A stretch of DNA of 64,000 nucleotides from JAIOQJ01 sp963718635 (GTDB lineage: Bacteria; Planctomycetota; Planctomycetia; Gemmatales; Gemmataceae), in contig OY970367.1 in the NCBI GenBank assembly GCA_963718635.1, positions 4,526,001 through 4,590,000 on the forward strand, in the 5' to 3' direction. The notes beneath the pieces are model-generated. The model had not been told where the DNA came from and did no database searches. It was given only the letters and a program-made list of their open reading frames with translations. Made by a program: the position numbers and the translations under genes. Positions within the stretch are counted from its first letter, which is position 1; every line of letters starts with the position of its first letter. Below, piece after piece: positions 1 to 9,981 of the stretch.

Positions 1-90
1 TGAAAACACTTCGATTTCGAGAACCGGATATGGGCAAAGTACATTGCTCGTATGCACGTATCTCAAGGGCTGCCGGATTCTCATGAAACT

Positions 91-468
91 TCACGTAAAG
101 GGATCGGGAAATCGCCCGAACGATTCAGGAGTACACAATGTAACTTTTTGACTCTGTGAATCGGTCAAATTTCTCAGAATGAACGTAATGCGCTCGTCCC
201 CGGCTGAACCATGGGCAAGAACCACCCAATCTCTACCTTCATCGTAATAAAGTACATCCCGATCTCCATAATACATATCCAGTTTGACGGAATTCAGCAG
301 ATAAAGCTGCACTTTTTCCGAGCGCCATGTTGTTTGCCGCAGTTCGTCTTCTACTTGTTTCTGGAATTTCTCCGGAATTGGCTTTTCGCTCAGGCGGTCG
401 CCGATCGGTTTGCCATCAGCCGTAAAGAACGGTGCATCGACAGCCGGGCGTGTTGTTGTTTCAGTCAC
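91..468 (-). CDS. hypothetical protein, 125 aa
   Basis: I do not recognise this protein. It is a soluble-looking product with no signal peptide or membrane segment. The middle is rich in Tyr and Asp (LDMYYGDRDVLYYDEGRDW), and the second half looks like alternating beta strands. The start is a GTG at 468, preceded at a good distance by GAGGA on the minus strand. The overlapping plus-strand frame at 211-489 has biased, non-globular composition and looks like its shadow. It lies downstream of the biotin gene on the same strand with a gap of about 45 bases, so the two could be cotranscribed, but nothing shows a shared function. Confidence 0.55.
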   Translation of the reverse strand: MTETTTRPAVDAPFFTADGKPIGDRLSEKPIPEKFQKQVEDELRQTTWRSEKVQLYLLNSVKLDMYYGDRDVLYYDEGRDWVVLAHGSAGDERITFILRNLTDSQSQKVTLCTPESFGRFPDPFT

Positions 469-512
469 AAAAATATCCTCATCAGATAAGATAATTGTAA
501 CTCGTAACTGAG

Positions 513-2426
513 CTAAAGCGAGACGGCTTTTTTCATTGCCTCGGCAATACGGCTCATTGATTCTTCACTCGTTCCGAAAGGCGGCATCGCGTAAAGAACG
601 TTGCCTAACGGCCTCAAGAAGACGCCCAGTTCGAGGCAGCAATGGCGCATGGCCCGACTGACCTCGGCAAGGTAGCCGCCTTCACCAGCAACCTCAATGG
701 CGGCAATCGTGCCGCGAATCCGAACATCGCGCACGTTTGGCCGTTCGTTCAAAGGGCTCAACGTTTCGCGCCAAAAGCGCTCAAATCGAGCGGGGGCCGT
801 CGGCCTTTCGCGCTTCAGCCATTCGAGATTGGCGACCGCAATCGCACAGGCTAACGGATGCGCTGTGAAGGAATGCCCGTGAAAGAAAGTCTGCGCGCTA
901 TCGGCCGTGTCGAACATCGACACAACGTGCGGTGAAACAAGCGTGGCCGCGAGCGACAAGATGCCTCCCGCCAACGTCTTCGCGGTGCAGACAAGATCGG
1001 GGGCGATGCCTGCTGCCTCAAAGGCCCACATAGTGCCGGTGCGGTATAGGCCGGTCATTACCTCGTCGGCAATGAAGAGTACATTGTGCTTTCGAGTGAC
1101 GTCGAAGATGGCACGAAGTTCTTCCGGCGAATGCATCACCATGCCACCGGCGCCTTGCACGAGCGGTTCGATGATGACGGCAGCAACCTTGCTGTGATGT
1201 TGCGATAAAACGTCGTCGAGGCTTTCAGCAGAAAGCGGAACGCGTTTCGCTTGGAACAACAGCGGTTCGAAGCGGCCGAAGAACAGCGGATCTCGGCCGA
1301 CGGCCATCGCGCCAAAAGTATCGCCGTGATAGCCGTTCTCAAAGCCGATGAAGAGCGTTCGCTGCTTTTCGCCACGCTGACACCAATACTGGTAGGCCAT
1401 CTTGAGGGCGACTTCGACGGCGGTGCTGCCGTTGTCCGAGAAGAAGGTGCGCCCGCCGCTCCAGGGCATTGTCTCCAACAGCAACTCGGCTACGCGAATC
1501 GCCGGAGGATGGGTCACTCCCGCAAACAGAACGTGGTCGAAACACTGGGAGGCCTGACGAAGAGCAGCCATCAAACGTGGTTCGCGGTGCCCATGCAGAA
1601 TCGTCCACCAGGAAGAGATGCCGTCGATGATTCTGCGACCATCCGCCAAATGCAGAAACTCGGCGTCGGCGCCAACGACGAGGAGCGGCGCATCAACCGC
1701 ACGCAGCGATGTATACGGATGCCAAACAGAAGCAACGTCGGCTTCGAGCCAACGTTTCGATGAAGCGTCAACGCTGTACTGTTCGACGTCAGGTGATGAT
1801 ATCGAGTCGTGCAGTGCAGTTAACACAACTCTTTGTTGCAGTGAGGCCCCCGCAATATCTTCCCGGCTCCATGTTCTGGGCGGCGTTAAATGAAAAACGC
1901 GGGCAGCGCCGTGCTTTTCGATCTGTTCAACCGCGTACGGGTCTTCATCGCCTAATAACACCACAGCCGACGGTTCTATTTCGTGAATCTTCAGCGCCTG
2001 CAACAGAGACAACGTTCGGCCAATGGCGCCGATCTTCGAACTCGAAACGAGAACGGTAGGAAAGCCGAGTTGCGTGATGAGGCTCAACTGTAGTTCGTCG
2101 TCATTAAGAGGCGAAAATGGGCTTCCGAAGGTTTCGATCAACAGAGGCGAAACCTTTGGCATCTGTTCGACAATACCAGCAGTGGAAGGGATCATTCGTC
2201 CCACGCGTCGCGCAGCAAGCGGAGGTGCGACCGCTTCATCGAATTGCGCTATCGGCGCGTGAACGACCGTCTCCGGAATTAGGTGGCATACCTTTTCGGA
2301 ATCCGATTCACCCGTTTCAAGAGGCTTCCAGTAGTGCCAGTCGCCGGGAAACGCCGCTAGCCAAAGCAGCGCAAATGTTGTCTTGCCTGCATCGGTGTCG
2401 GTGCCGAGTATAGTGAGATTGGTCAT
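513..2426 (-). CDS. bioDA: BioD-BioA fusion: dethiobiotin synthetase / DAPA aminotransferase
   Basis: This bifunctional biotin-synthesis enzyme joins two consecutive steps. BioA makes 7,8-diaminopelargonate (DAPA) from KAPA with S-adenosylmethionine as amino donor, and BioD closes the ureido ring with ATP and CO2. The N-terminal ~200 residues are BioD, with the P-loop GTDTDAGKTT at residues 8-17. The remainder is a class III PLP aminotransferase: WHPYTSL at its beginning, DGISSWW, ENGYHGDTFGAM, and the expected Schiff-base lysine in CTAKTLAGG. I chose the ATG at 2426 because BioD starts there; the in-frame ATG at 2459 would add 11 atypical residues. The order BioD then BioA matches the plant bifunctional enzyme. 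The frame is intact and no other biotin gene is in the window. Confidence 0.93.
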   Translation of the reverse strand: MTNLTILGTDTDAGKTTFALLWLAAFPGDWHYWKPLETGESDSEKVCHLIPETVVHAPIAQFDEAVAPPLAARRVGRMIPSTAGIVEQMPKVSPLLIETFGSPFSPLNDDELQLSLITQLGFPTVLVSSSKIGAIGRTLSLLQALKIHEIEPSAVVLLGDEDPYAVEQIEKHGAARVFHLTPPRTWSREDIAGASLQQRVVLTALHDSISSPDVEQYSVDASSKRWLEADVASVWHPYTSLRAVDAPLLVVGADAEFLHLADGRRIIDGISSWWTILHGHREPRLMAALRQASQCFDHVLFAGVTHPPAIRVAELLLETMPWSGGRTFFSDNGSTAVEVALKMAYQYWCQRGEKQRTLFIGFENGYHGDTFGAMAVGRDPLFFGRFEPLLFQAKRVPLSAESLDDVLSQHHSKVAAVIIEPLVQGAGGMVMHSPEELRAIFDVTRKHNVLFIADEVMTGLYRTGTMWAFEAAGIAPDLVCTAKTLAGGILSLAATLVSPHVVSMFDTADSAQTFFHGHSFTAHPLACAIAVANLEWLKRERPTAPARFERFWRETLSPLNERPNVRDVRIRGTIAAIEVAGEGGYLAEVSRAMRHCCLELGVFLRPLGNVLYAMPPFGTSEESMSRIAEAMKKAVSL

Positions 2427-2470
2427 AGGCCAAAGTTGATTGTCGCAGATCAGCAGCAAAGAAATCAGGC

Positions 2471-2550
2471 GCGACGCGGAGGCTTTGCGCAGCGGAGCGA
2501 TTTCAGCCGGAAATCGCTCCGCTGCGCAAAGCCTTCATATCGCGGCTAAC
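2471..2550. repeat. palindromic repeat family A, copy 1
   Basis: This is a long imperfect inverted repeat. Its arms GGCTTTGCGCAGCGGAGCG and CGCTCCGCTGCGCAAAGCC flank a short AT-rich centre, and the outer end reads CGCGGCTAAC. Related copies lie at 29320-29405 and 32653-32739. It sits between the 5' end of the bioDA gene and the 3' end of the ThuA-like gene, both on the minus strand, so it could fold in the ThuA transcript. Confidence 0.8.
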
Positions 2551-2571
2551 GATAAACGCGCTTGATAATTT

Positions 2572-3535
2572 TCATTTCGGCTCCTTCTTTTCCGGCGGCA
2601 AGATCGGCTTGAACTCACCTTTCCCTTTTCGATCTAAATTTTTGTTAAGGTCCGCAGCATCGAAGACGACCTTCGCCCCTCCTTCCGGGATGTCAATTTT
2701 AGCGCCTCCAAAGGATAGCGTTGACTACCAGCCGGCGGAAGTCCTCATCCGCCCAATTGCGATGGCTATGGCCGCCAGTGAAACCGAACGATCGACCGCC
2801 ATCCGGTCGCTCAAACGCCCACGCCAAATGCTCTGGCCGGCCGGGGTACATCTTGGCGGCAGGAGTACCGCGAGAGTTGTCTGGAGGGATCGCGGTTAAT
2901 ATCGGGGTCACGTTTTTCATGTCTTCAACGAAGCGCATGTTGTAATACCACTCATCGCGGATGACGAAGGGTTTTACGCCGCGCGTGATCGAGTGTTTCG
3001 GCAATTCGCGGATGGACGCATCCCAGTGCGGGTTGATGGAGAATCCGGCTTCATAATAACCGCCTAACCAGCCGAGCACCCGCTTGCCTGGTTCCTTGGG
3101 ATACTCGACCGCATAATGGATATTGACGAAACCCGTTCCCTTGTCGAGCAGCTTTTGAATCACCTCCATGCGTTCGGGCTTGATGACCGGATGGCCGCCG
3201 CCGCCGTCCATGTAAAAGACGACGGATGCAGCGCCATCGAAAATCTTTTCGTTCTTCGGCCAACCGTCGCGTGCCATCGTCACCCAGATATCCGGGGTCT
3301 GTTTCAGCAAATTCATTAGAATCGCACAGCCTGCAAAAAACTCATGATCGCCAGGGCCATGGCTCTGCTTACCGGCAACGAGAACAATCTTTTTGCCTTT
3401 GAAGTCGGCCGGCGGATCGACTTCCAACAGAACCTTTGATTGATCGAAAGGGTCGGCTGCCGGCGTCTCTGCTCCAGTGGCCGGGCGGCAGAGGCTGAGC
3501 AGCGCGAAGGGGAGCATTAGGAAAAGGGAACGCAT
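2572..3535 (-). CDS. ThuA-domain secreted protein (C-terminal frameshift)
   Basis: This is a ThuA-like (trehalose utilisation / glutamine-amidotransferase-like fold) protein of the kind common in planctomycetes, with an N-terminal signal peptide (MRSLFLMLPFALLSL...ATGA). Visible family features are KIVLVAGKQSHGPGDHEF near the start, a Gly-rich FYMDGGGGHP, NIHYAVEYP, and a closing FTGGHSHRNW. The open frame stops at 2699 right after NAILWRR. Dropping one base in the GGAGGCGC context restores a sensible C-terminus (AKIDIPEGGAKVVFD ... KPILPPEKKEPK) ending at 2572, which matches the usual family tail. The exact biochemical role is unknown; such proteins are often annotated as carbohydrate-related. 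Domain call is firm, frameshift inference good. Confidence 0.82.
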
Positions 3536-3608
3536 TGCATGGTTCTCCGAAAACAGTGATGTCTAAAGCTTTCGTTAATGTATGCAAAGATTCCATTTCG
3601 AAAGTTTG

Positions 3609-6600
3609 ATGAGTCCTTCTACATTAACTGTTGAACGCCGTCCGAACCTCTCGGGTCCATTTTTTCATGCATCGCGAAGTCTCTGATGTCGACGATCTGT
3701 TCGGGCGAGCCGAAACTCTTGGCCTTTATCTGTTGACGGCCGGTCTCGCTCTGTTGATTGGCCGTGATCTCGCTCCATCGGTTTTGCCTTGGCTTGGGCT
3801 CGAGTCGATGTTTGCGGGGCGTGAACTCTTTGGATATCGCTATGCTCTTCTGGCGGCCATCATCGGCGGCGCTCGGATCCTTTTTCATTCGCTGGAGGCA
3901 ATGTTCGAAGGCCGTTTCGTTGCGGAAATCGCCATCGCCGTCGCGGCTATCGGCGCCATTTTGTTGCGCGAGCCCTTGGTGGCTGCAGAAGTCATATTTA
4001 TCGCTCAGCTCGGCGAATGCCTTGAGGCCTGGACCTTAGCCCGCGCTCAGCACGGCATCCGCAAACTGGTGGAAGTTTTTCCTCAGCGTTGCTGGTTGCT
4101 GCGCGATGGCCAAGAAGTTCGCGTTTTGATCAACGAAGTTCGCCGGGGCGACAAGGTTGTTGTCAAGCCGGGGGGCAAGATTCCGGTTGACGGAGTAGTG
4201 CTCGAAGGCGAGTCCTCCGTAGATGCCAGCGCGTTGACAGGCGAAAGTATCCCGCTCGATCGCGTTCCTGGCGATGCGGTCTTGGCAGGCAGCCTCAATC
4301 AATTCGGGCAACTGACGATTGAAGCGAAGAAGGTTGCGGAAGAGACAGTTGCCGGCCGGGCTATCCAATTGACCGCACAGGCCCTGCGGAATAAAGCGCC
4401 AATCGAACGAACGGTCGATCGCTATGCTTCCTGGTTTCTACCTGCGGTGCTAGCCGCCGCAATGCTGATTTTCTTGCTGAATGTCGTTTACCAAACGAGC
4501 CTCCGTCCGGCGGAAGTCCGCCTTTCTTTCAACGTAGCAGCCCGGCTTAGCCTTTATCCGGCGCTGGCGGTCCTAGTAGTGGCGTGCCCTTGCGCATTGG
4601 TATTAGCGACGCCAGCGGCCGTGATTGCTGCGCTCGGCCGTCTGGCCGGCACCGGCATCCTTATCAAAGGCAGCATCGCGCTGGAACGCTTGGCACAAGT
4701 TCAGGCATTTGCATTCGATAAAACGGGCACACTGACGGAAGGCAAGCTGGAGCTCGGCGACATCATTGCGTTCAACAATCTAACCGACAACGATATTCTT
4801 CGCACGGCAGCCTTGGCCGAGCAAGGGAGTGAGCATCCGCTTGGCAAGATGATCGTTGACGAAGCGCGTTCGCGCGTTGCTCATGAGAGCCGTCGCCAGA
4901 TTTCAAGCTTTTCCCGGCGGAGGAGTCGGCGCGGATGATGATGGCGCCGCCATACTTGTCGGCACCCGCCGGCTTTTAGAAGAGCAGCATGTCGGAGTCT
5001 CCGCGTCCGCAATTGATGCCATTGCCAGACTTGACGAAACAGGTCAAACGTCTCTGTTGGTCGCACGCAATGGGGTTCTGCTTGGCATCATCGGCGCTCG
5101 AGACCGCGTTTGCGCCGATGCGGCCGACGTGTTGCAGGAATTGCGCAACGCCGGAATCGAACAAATCACCATGTTGACCGGCGACCGTGCTTCCGTTGCC
5201 CGAACGGTCGGCGAACAACTTAAAATTGATGACATACGCGCCGAGCAGCTTCCTAATGAAAAAGCCGATTTAATAGCAGCCAATCATGCAAGAACATGCT
5301 ACGTCGGCGACGGCATTAACGATGCGCCAGCGCTGAGCTTGCGCCTCAGTGGGGATCGCTGTGGGCCGAGGTACCGAGCTGGCCGCAGCGTCGGGCGACA
5401 TTGTCGTTCTCGGTGAACCTCTGCGCTATCTGCCTTTGCTCTTGCGCTTATCGCGCGAGACAATGCGGTTGATTCGCCAGAATATCCTTATCTTCGCATT
5501 CGGCGTGAACATCGTTGGCATCGTCTTCACCGGCTTGCTTTGGCCGCTCTTCGCAACGTCACCCGAGCTTTACGACAAGGCCCCGCTGGTGGGCGTCATT
5601 TATCATCAGCTCGGTTCGCTGTTGGTCTTGTTCAATTCGATGCGGCTGCTCGCATTCGAACGCCGTGCTCCTGAAACGTGGATCGAGTGGAAACTTCGCT
5701 ATCGGCTATTCGAACTGTGGGCGGAACGCAATCTTGATGCTGATCGTTTGCTGCATGCTGCAGTCGATTATCGTAAATCCATTCTTATTGGAGTGGTTAC
5801 CTTGCTCTTTGCCGGATGGATCGCAAGCGGGACCACGGTTGTCGAAGCAGATGAACTCGCAGTCGTTCAACAGTTCGGGCAAATTCAGGACAATCTGAAG
5901 CCGGGGTTACATTGGTGTTGGCCTTGGCCAATTGATGTCGTTCGTAAGATCAAACCCGCTGAAATCAAAGTCGTGTCAATTGATTTTCGAGATCGGTACG
6001 CGGTTGATGGCGATCTCCAAACATCGGTGGACTACGACGATACGACCTGGACAAGCAGTCACGGCGGAACGGAAGGACGGAACGCATCGCTCTTCACGGG
6101 CGACCGCAATCTTGTGGATGTCCGCGCCAGCGTTCAGTACACGATTACCGAGCCGAGAGCCTATCTGTTCGCGGCACGGCAGCCGCAAAACTTGATCCGC
6201 ACGGCTGGCGAAGCCGTCCTGCGCGAATTCATTGGCAGCCACCCGTTCGTTGAACTGCTCACGACGCAACGGCTCGAAATGCAACGGAAAATTGCTGAAA
6301 AGCTCGAGGAGCAGCTTGCCGGTCTCAACGGCGACGGCATCGGCATCCACGTTGTGGGCGTAGTCATTCACGATCTCCATCCGCCGTTGCTCGTCGCGAA
6401 GGATTACTATCGTCTCGCCAAGGCGCTTCAGGAAAAAGAGCAACGCCGGCATCGTGCCCATGCGGAAGCGGCGCGTGATTAAAAGCCGTGCCATTGAGGA
6501 TGAATACAAGCAATCGAGTAGCGCTCGCAGGTCCGCCAATGAAATCGTTGAAGATGCCCGTTCCAACAGCGCCGAACTTTTAGGTTGGCAGCGTGCTAGG

Positions 6601-6897
6601 CGAGAAGTGAGCGCCGCGCAGGAATGGGAGATGTTCGCACATTTTGCCCACCGACTCGAATCGGGAGCGGACATCGCCGTCGCCTACGCGGACGCTGTTC
6701 TGGAGGAACAGGCGCTGCTGTCGCTACGGCGTTCACTGATCGACTTCAACTTGTCCTGGACCGCCATCGGCGCCGTGCTTCAGGGTCGCGACAAGGTCAT
6801 CATCGATGCGGAGCAACCGGGCGGAAAAATGCACTTGTTCTTATTTGACCCCGACTTGCTACGCCCAGGGCTAGTGTTCCCTTCGATTCAGAAATGA
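3609..6897 (+). CDS. P1B-type metal ATPase fused to an SPFH (HflK-like) domain (4 frameshifts)
   Basis: Read through four frame changes, this is one protein of about 1,095 residues. Residues ~1-690 are a P-type ATPase: TGES actuator motif, membrane CPC motif (VACPCALVLATPAAV), DKTGTLT phosphorylation site, SEHPLG, GDGINDAPAL, and a last membrane helix HQLGSLLVLFNSMRLL. CPC, SEHPLG and no calcium/sodium signatures point to a heavy-metal (P1B) pump. There is no N-terminal CxxC metal-binding domain, and the metal cannot be assigned. After a membrane segment (ILIGVVTLLFAGWIA), residues ~745-1095 form an SPFH/band-7 domain (VVQQFGQIQDNLKPGLHW) with a charged helical tail. Shifts lie at the six-T run 3660-3665, near 4890, near 5335 and near 6475. 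Open pieces are 3631-4938, 4856-5416, 5349-6482 and 6454-6897. The ATG at 3609 is preferred once the T-run is corrected. Confidence 0.85.
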
Positions 6898-6957
6898 AGG
6901 TGGCTTGAAGTGCCAGCCTTTGAAATTGTTTGAGTTTATCCCTTGGAAGGATTTAGC

Positions 6958-7929
6958 GTGTCTCGTTTCAAAGTGATTGTGCTTCTGCTGCTGTTTATGC
7001 TGTGGGCCCAGTCGGCACTCTACACAGTTGACCAATCCGAATTCGCCTACGTCACACGTTTTGGCGAGCCCGTGCTAGTGCAGGACGGCGCCACGTCCGC
7101 AGGTTTCCATAGCAAATGGCCATATCCGATCGAATCGGTTCGACGGATCGATCGACGTATTCAGATCATTGACCTACCTCCCACGGAGCCGTTGACGCGC
7201 GATGCCGTCGACAAAGAGGTGGGCAAAACGCTGACAGTCGATGCCTTCGTCTGCTGGCGGATCCCCGATGCCGAAGCCGCCGATCGTTTTGTACGTGCCG
7301 TGGGGACGATGGAACAAGCCCGCCGGTTGTTGACTCCGCGCATCAACGGGAGGCTGACGGCGATCATCAGCAATGTTCCGTTCACCGATCTTTTCGGTGT
7401 CGCCGATGATCGCGAGGTCGAGAAACGATCCGAAAGCATACGCCGTAAATTGCTCGGTTTTGAAAAGCTCGGCGCTAACGACGTCGATGAGCCGTTGCCA
7501 ACGACGATCTTGCGAGAGTATGGCATTCAAATCCTTGATGTGCGCTTACGCCGGCTGAGCTATCCGGAGGCGGCCTTGCCGAGCATCATTGAGAGCATCA
7601 GCGAGCGCTTGAAAGAGAAGGTGACGAAAATCGAAACCGAGGGCGCTCAACTTTACATTCAAATTGTCGAAGATGGAAAGTACGAGGCCGCTAAGATTGA
7701 GAAGCGAGCTGCGACAGAGAAGCGGATTATCGAAAGCAAAGCCGATCTGGAAGCCAATGAAATTCGCCTGCGTGCAGAAAGTCACGACGTAGAGTTTGCT
7801 CGCTTCTGGCGCAAAATGAAGACGTTGCAAGCAAGCATGTCCAATTCGAATGACACTCTTCTGCTGTCGGGCAAACATCCCTTGTTCGACTTGCTATTGC
7901 GGCCGCCGCAAGAGGAGAAGCCGAAATGA
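6958..7929 (+). CDS. SPFH/band-7 membrane protein (HflC-like)
   Basis: An N-terminal membrane anchor (VIVLLLLFMLWAQSALYTV) is followed by an SPFH domain starting DQSEFAYVTRFGEPV, the usual HflC/HflK entry. A long charged helical region follows (residues ~210-270, rich in Glu, Lys and Ala: SERLKEKVTKIETEGA, KIEKRAATEKR). SPFH proteins oligomerise into membrane-bound cages or microdomains and often control AAA proteases such as FtsH. The GTG at 6958 has GGAAGG seven bases upstream, so I prefer it to the TTG at 6943. The stop overlaps the next start (ATGA at 7926-7929), indicating translational coupling. It belongs to an operon with the preceding ATPase-SPFH fusion. No FtsH gene is nearby. Confidence 0.85.
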   Translation: MSRFKVIVLLLLFMLWAQSALYTVDQSEFAYVTRFGEPVLVQDGATSAGFHSKWPYPIESVRRIDRRIQIIDLPPTEPLTRDAVDKEVGKTLTVDAFVCWRIPDAEAADRFVRAVGTMEQARRLLTPRINGRLTAIISNVPFTDLFGVADDREVEKRSESIRRKLLGFEKLGANDVDEPLPTTILREYGIQILDVRLRRLSYPEAALPSIIESISERLKEKVTKIETEGAQLYIQIVEDGKYEAAKIEKRAATEKRIIESKADLEANEIRLRAESHDVEFARFWRKMKTLQASMSNSNDTLLLSGKHPLFDLLLRPPQEEKPK

Positions 7930-8894
7930 AACGGCTTGCCCTCGGCGTCTTCGCATTGTTTGGGGCGTATCTCTTCACGGGCATCGCTGAAATCCATCCG
8001 GGTGAGCGTGCAGTGGTGAAACGATTCGGCCGCATTGTTGCGCGTCCTGGTCCCGGCCTATGGTTCGGGCTGCCATGGGGCATGGACACTGTCGACCGCG
8101 TGCCGATTACTCAAGTTAGGCGCATCACCGTCGGCTTTCAACCTCGCGAGGAAGGCGACTCAGCTGACGCTGGGGTCATGTTGACGGGCGATGAAAATCT
8201 CGTGGAACTTCGCGTCCATATCGACTTCGCTGTCGCGGAAGGCGATGCGAGCCTGGATGAATATGTGCTCCATCGGGCTCAAGCCGAGACAATAATTGGA
8301 CGCGAAACCGAAGCCGCATTGACGGAGTGGGCTTCGGGAGCGTCCATCGATCGACTACTCATAACGGGAAGCAGCGAACTGCCGCGCTGGTTGATGACAC
8401 GGGTTCAAGGCCGCCTTGAACCGTATCACCTTGGCGTGCGCATCCAAAGTGCCAGCGTGGTGCGGGTAGCGCCGCCGGAAGAGGTCCGGCGCGATTTCGA
8501 GCGCGTCAACCAGGCGGAAGCCGTCAACCGCACCCGCGTTTCGCAGGCACGCCAGGAAGAAAGCCAGCTTCTCCGGCAGGCGGAGAGTACAGACTATCGT
8601 CTTCGCCAGCAAGCGATCGCGTATAAGGAACGCAGTAACGCTATTGCTCAGGCCGATGCGGACGCCTTCGAGCTTCGAGTGACACAATACTACCGCACGC
8701 GGCGCGCAAACCCGCAAATTTTATCGCTCATCTGGTGGGACGAAATGAGCAAGCTCTTCGGACTTTTGCACGAGCGCGGCCGTATTGAACTGCTGGATTC
8801 TTATCTAGGTCCCGATGGGCTCGATTTATCACGGTTGGGCCTTGGAAAAGCGAAACAGGAAGAGACAGCAAAAAAATATGGAACCAAAAAATAA
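7926..8894 (+). CDS. SPFH/band-7 membrane protein (HflK-like)
   Basis: This is the third SPFH domain of the operon. A short membrane anchor (LALGVFALFGAYLFTGI) leads into AEIHPGERAVVKRFGRIVARPGPGLWFGLPWG, the conserved beginning of HflK-type SPFH proteins. A helical, Arg/Gln/Glu-rich C-terminal half (RVSQARQEESQLLRQAEST) is likely a coiled coil. The start ATG overlaps the previous stop. With the fused domain upstream, the operon encodes three non-identical SPFH subunits, which suggests a hetero-oligomeric membrane scaffold built around the metal pump. That role is inference. Confidence 0.85.
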   Translation: MKRLALGVFALFGAYLFTGIAEIHPGERAVVKRFGRIVARPGPGLWFGLPWGMDTVDRVPITQVRRITVGFQPREEGDSADAGVMLTGDENLVELRVHIDFAVAEGDASLDEYVLHRAQAETIIGRETEAALTEWASGASIDRLLITGSSELPRWLMTRVQGRLEPYHLGVRIQSASVVRVAPPEEVRRDFERVNQAEAVNRTRVSQARQEESQLLRQAESTDYRLRQQAIAYKERSNAIAQADADAFELRVTQYYRTRRANPQILSLIWWDEMSKLFGLLHERGRIELLDSYLGPDGLDLSRLGLGKAKQEETAKKYGTKK

Positions 8895-8959
8895 GAGCGA
8901 AGAACGGCAGTTCAACCACGGCTGAAACTTTCGCGTTTTCCTGATTCGATCTGTCTCCT

Positions 8960-9812
8960 TTACCCGTGATCTGTGCCGCCTTCAATTGGTTCGCCCAGGT
9001 CGTCGGCGATTTGTTTGAGGTCTTCGTAGATGGTGCCCATGCGCGCGGGGCGCTTCTCCGGTAGAAAGGCCAGACAGCTTTCAATCAGCTCGCCGAGTTC
9101 TTCGGGAACTTTCGGGTTCAGCTCGCACACGGGTTTGAGCATCGCTTTCCACGATTTCTCATTCAAGCGTAATTCGGGAACAGCGGCAACCGATGGTGGG
9201 AGTTTCAGTGTCGCCAACCGGTACATTGTTGCCCCGAGGTTGTAGATGTCCGTCTTCTCGTTGACGACTTTGCCGCGAACGGTTTCCGGCGCCATGTATT
9301 CGGGGGTGCCCTGGATGCGGTCACGCGGTTCGCCCTTCACATAGGCCAGGCCATAGTCGAGTATTTTAACCTCGCCGCGTTTGCCGAGCATAATGTTGTT
9401 CGGCTTCAAATCCGCATGACAGACCCTGCGTTGGTGCATATGCATAAGGCCAATGGTAATGCGCGCGAACACGGTCACGAGCTTATCCATGGCCATCGGC
9501 GGCAGCAGGTCGAGCGTTTTGCCGTTCACGTATTCGATCAGAAGATGGACCTTTCTAACGCGAAAGAACCAGTCCTTTTCCATTTCCAGACAATGAATTT
9601 TGATGAGATTGGGATGACTGAGCATCTGGGCAATGCGAAACTCATGGCGGGCCTGATCGAGAAACTTCTGTTCTTCGGCGCTTCGATCAGCACGACCTTG
9701 AGCGCGTATTCGCGTGAATCGGCCTGGCGGCGCACGTGTAGAATGGAAGAGTGGCGCCGGCGCCGAGCGTACCTAGAACGTTGTATTTGCCAATGGTATC
9801 AATGAGGGCCAC
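8960..9812 (-). CDS. Ser/Thr protein kinase (2 frameshifts in the N-lobe)
   Basis: This small Hanks-type kinase of about 283 residues has no membrane or sensor domain. The N-lobe is spread over two frames: TIGKYNVLGTLGAGA (glycine loop), YALKVVLI (ATP-binding Lys), then EEQKFLDQARHEFRIAQMLSHPNLI. The C-lobe is intact: catalytic loop HADLKPNNIML, ILDYGLA where most kinases have DFG, and GTPEYMAPE. The shifts lie near 9755 and 9670; the intact piece is 8960-9625. I choose the GTG at 9812 because it directly precedes the glycine loop (ALIDTIGKY) and has GAGGTGA upstream (9816-9822 on the minus strand). It converges on the SPFH operon. The substrate is unknown. Confidence 0.85.
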
Positions 9813-9981
9813 GCGTCACCTCGTGCTTGATGGGCGAGCAGACGATAAAAGCGTTTTAATGTTTTCGAATCAAAGAGGGAAGCACGAAAGCCGATTCGTG
9901 TTAGTGAGCTCTGAAATTTGGCACTCGCCAAAATGCACTCTGCACACGTAGCGTAAACAGTACATTCAGTGGAAAATATGC

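Noticed and set aside
5976..6674. 232-codon minus-strand frame
   Set aside because: It is antisense to the SPFH part of the ATPase fusion, which has clear family motifs.
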